Assembly (NCBI GenBank): GCA_001449105.1
Contig: LNIY01000078.1
Span: 1 to 64,000, forward strand
Direction of reading: 5' to 3'
Length of the DNA: 64,000 nucleotides
Source: Caulobacter vibrioides
GTDB taxonomy: Bacteria > Pseudomonadota > Alphaproteobacteria > Caulobacterales > Caulobacteraceae
In this document: in pieces, positions 63,064 through 64,000 of the stretch
How positions within the stretch are numbered: the stretch's first letter is position 1
Layout: every line of letters begins with the position of its first letter
The notes under the pieces: model-generated
What the model saw: the letters and a program-made list of their open reading frames with translations, nothing else
What the model was told of the DNA's origin: nothing
Databases searched by the model: none
Position numbers and translations under genes: made by a program

Positions 63064-63721
63064 CTGTCGCCAGTTCCTGATTGGTCTAGCACGTTTGGAC
63101 CGAGGGTCGTCGCGCGAGAGCGTCTCCACCCTAACTTGAAAAGCCCGCTTTCCCATCCGATCTCTCGGAAGGTGGGCGAACCCGCTTCGCTGCGCTCGAC
63201 CCGTTACGCCCGCCGCGGAAGGCTCATGCCCGCCGTGAAGGATCGTTTCGAAGCGCGAGTGACCAGAGCTCCTCTCGAAGCCCGGGCCTTACCGCAATGT
63301 TAGAATTGCGGCATGGGTCCTTTGGCAACCCCTTTTCGCACCGTCAAGGGGGCCGCTTGGGCATAAATTTACGACAGTCACCCCCGATGAACGCCCTTTG
63401 CTGCATTGCACAAATGGCAAATCAGGATTTCGGAGCGGTTTTTCCCTGCCAAAGGGAATATTGGCGCCGCAGCGCAGCATAACGACAAAACAGCGATCTT
63501 CCGCTGAGTGCGCGCGAGGTGGTCAGATGTCCCTGAAACGAGGCGCCTCAGAATCTCTGCGACCGCACGCAAATGTCCTCTAAGGACAAGAATCCGTCGC
63601 CCGGCCGACTTAGTCGAAAGCTTGGGCGGAAGGCGTCGGGCCGGACGCTCCCCGATCGCAGGACGGCACGAAGCTTCGGCCGCTCATCGCGACGACGACC
63701 TGGAGCGACATGAAAGGGAGG
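63064..63721. other. 658-nt gap with candidate exbB promoter, no gene seen
   Basis: No open frame here looks like a protein. On the minus strand TTGCCA (63323-63328) and TTCTAA (63300-63305) are spaced by 17 nt and could be the -35 and -10 elements for exbB, giving a leader of about 230 nt. Confidence 0.4.
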
Positions 63722-63797
63722 TGGTGCCTGGGGCCGGAATCGAACCAGCGACACGCGGATTTTCAATCCGCTGCTCTACCAACTGAGCTACCCAGGC
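63722..63797 (-). tRNA. tRNA-Phe (GAA)
   Basis: A 76-nt cloverleaf with encoded CCA. Acceptor GCCTGGG pairs with CCCAGGC, discriminator A. Anticodon stem GCGGA/TCCGC with loop TTGAAAA. Confidence 0.96.
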
Positions 63798-63898
63798 CCA
63801 TCGGACCTTGAAGCGGTGAAGGCCGCTTCTGGCCTCGCCCGGCGGCGAGGAGGGGGTCTATAGGAGAGCCCGCAGGGCTTGTCCAGCGCCCTTTTCGA

Positions 63899-64000
63899 CT
63901 AATTGTCGAAGTCTGTGGATGGAGGGTTTTCCTCGTCGTCCTGGCCGCCCGGCACGACATAGCGATCCGACAGCCAGCGCTGCAGGTCCACGTCCGCGCA
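63899..64000 (-). CDS. yacG: DNA gyrase inhibitor YacG, C-terminal part
   Basis: The 33 codons before the stop give CADVDLQRWLSDRYVVPGGQ plus an acidic tail. CADVDLxRWLxxRYxxPG is the C-terminal half of the YacG zinc finger, including the last zinc cysteine; the N-terminal Cys residues lie outside the window. YacG binds gyrase and inhibits supercoiling. tRNA-Phe follows 101 nt downstream on the same strand. Confidence 0.8.
   Translation of the reverse strand, partial: CADVDLQRWLSDRYVVPGGQDDEENPPSTDFDN

Overview
The window looks like chromosomal DNA of a Caulobacterales alphaproteobacterium, most likely Caulobacter or a close relative. This rests on a full-length PodJ-type polarity protein, a tRNA-His of the alphaproteobacterial type (G1-U72, A73, no encoded G-1), an Entner-Doudoroff operon under a LacI-type regulator, several large TonB-dependent receptors, and very high GC with frequent TTG starts. 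The first ~105 bases are G/C homopolymer that looks like a contig-end artefact. The last 102 bases are the 3' part of yacG.

Layout. 0.1-5 kb: metG, then a translationally coupled polysaccharide deacetylase-like protein and GH16 hydrolase. 4.7-8.4 kb: EF-hand and DUF4198 genes divergent from a haem/haemoglobin-type TonB receptor, with a Fur-box-like palindrome between them. 8.6-13 kb: DedA-like, DsbB-like and Coq7 proteins in tight coupling, an M1 aminopeptidase and a VanZ-like protein. 13-22 kb: a small conserved protein, an alpha/beta-hydrolase lipoprotein, an M19 dipeptidase controlled by MarR, an XRE regulator, a small secreted protein, a DinG-type helicase and an M28 peptidase. 22-26 kb: ligase-associated Lhr-type helicase and PdeM nuclease, then two small membrane or lipoproteins. 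26.5-31.7 kb: podJ, a small membrane protein and an MprF-like enzyme. 31.8-36.6 kb: two acyl-CoA dehydrogenases flanking an HCCA isomerase-like protein, a flavin split-barrel protein and a Crp/Fnr regulator.

36.8-52.9 kb is a sugar-utilisation island, all on the minus strand: zwf-pgl-edd-glk, a LacI-family regulator, a large TonB-dependent receptor, a flavin-dependent tryptophan-halogenase-like protein, a GH3 beta-glucosidase and pyruvate kinase. Five copies of a 12-bp palindrome (consensus GACARCSYTGTC) lie upstream of zwf, lacI, the receptor (two copies) and the GH3 gene. This suggests one regulon covering oligosaccharide uptake, hydrolysis, phosphorylation and catabolism to pyruvate.

52.9-60 kb: a GNAT acetyltransferase, a 50-aa protein, a transglutaminase, and a TetR gene divergent from a complete tripartite efflux operon (MFS, HlyD, NodT-type outer membrane factor). 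60-64 kb: a small protein, tRNA-His, the exbB-exbD-tonB operon that could energise the two receptors above, tRNA-Phe and the yacG end.

Intergenic regions carry at least five families of palindromic repeats. One copy lies in frame inside the Lhr helicase gene. No insertion sequence, prophage, CRISPR array or rRNA was seen.
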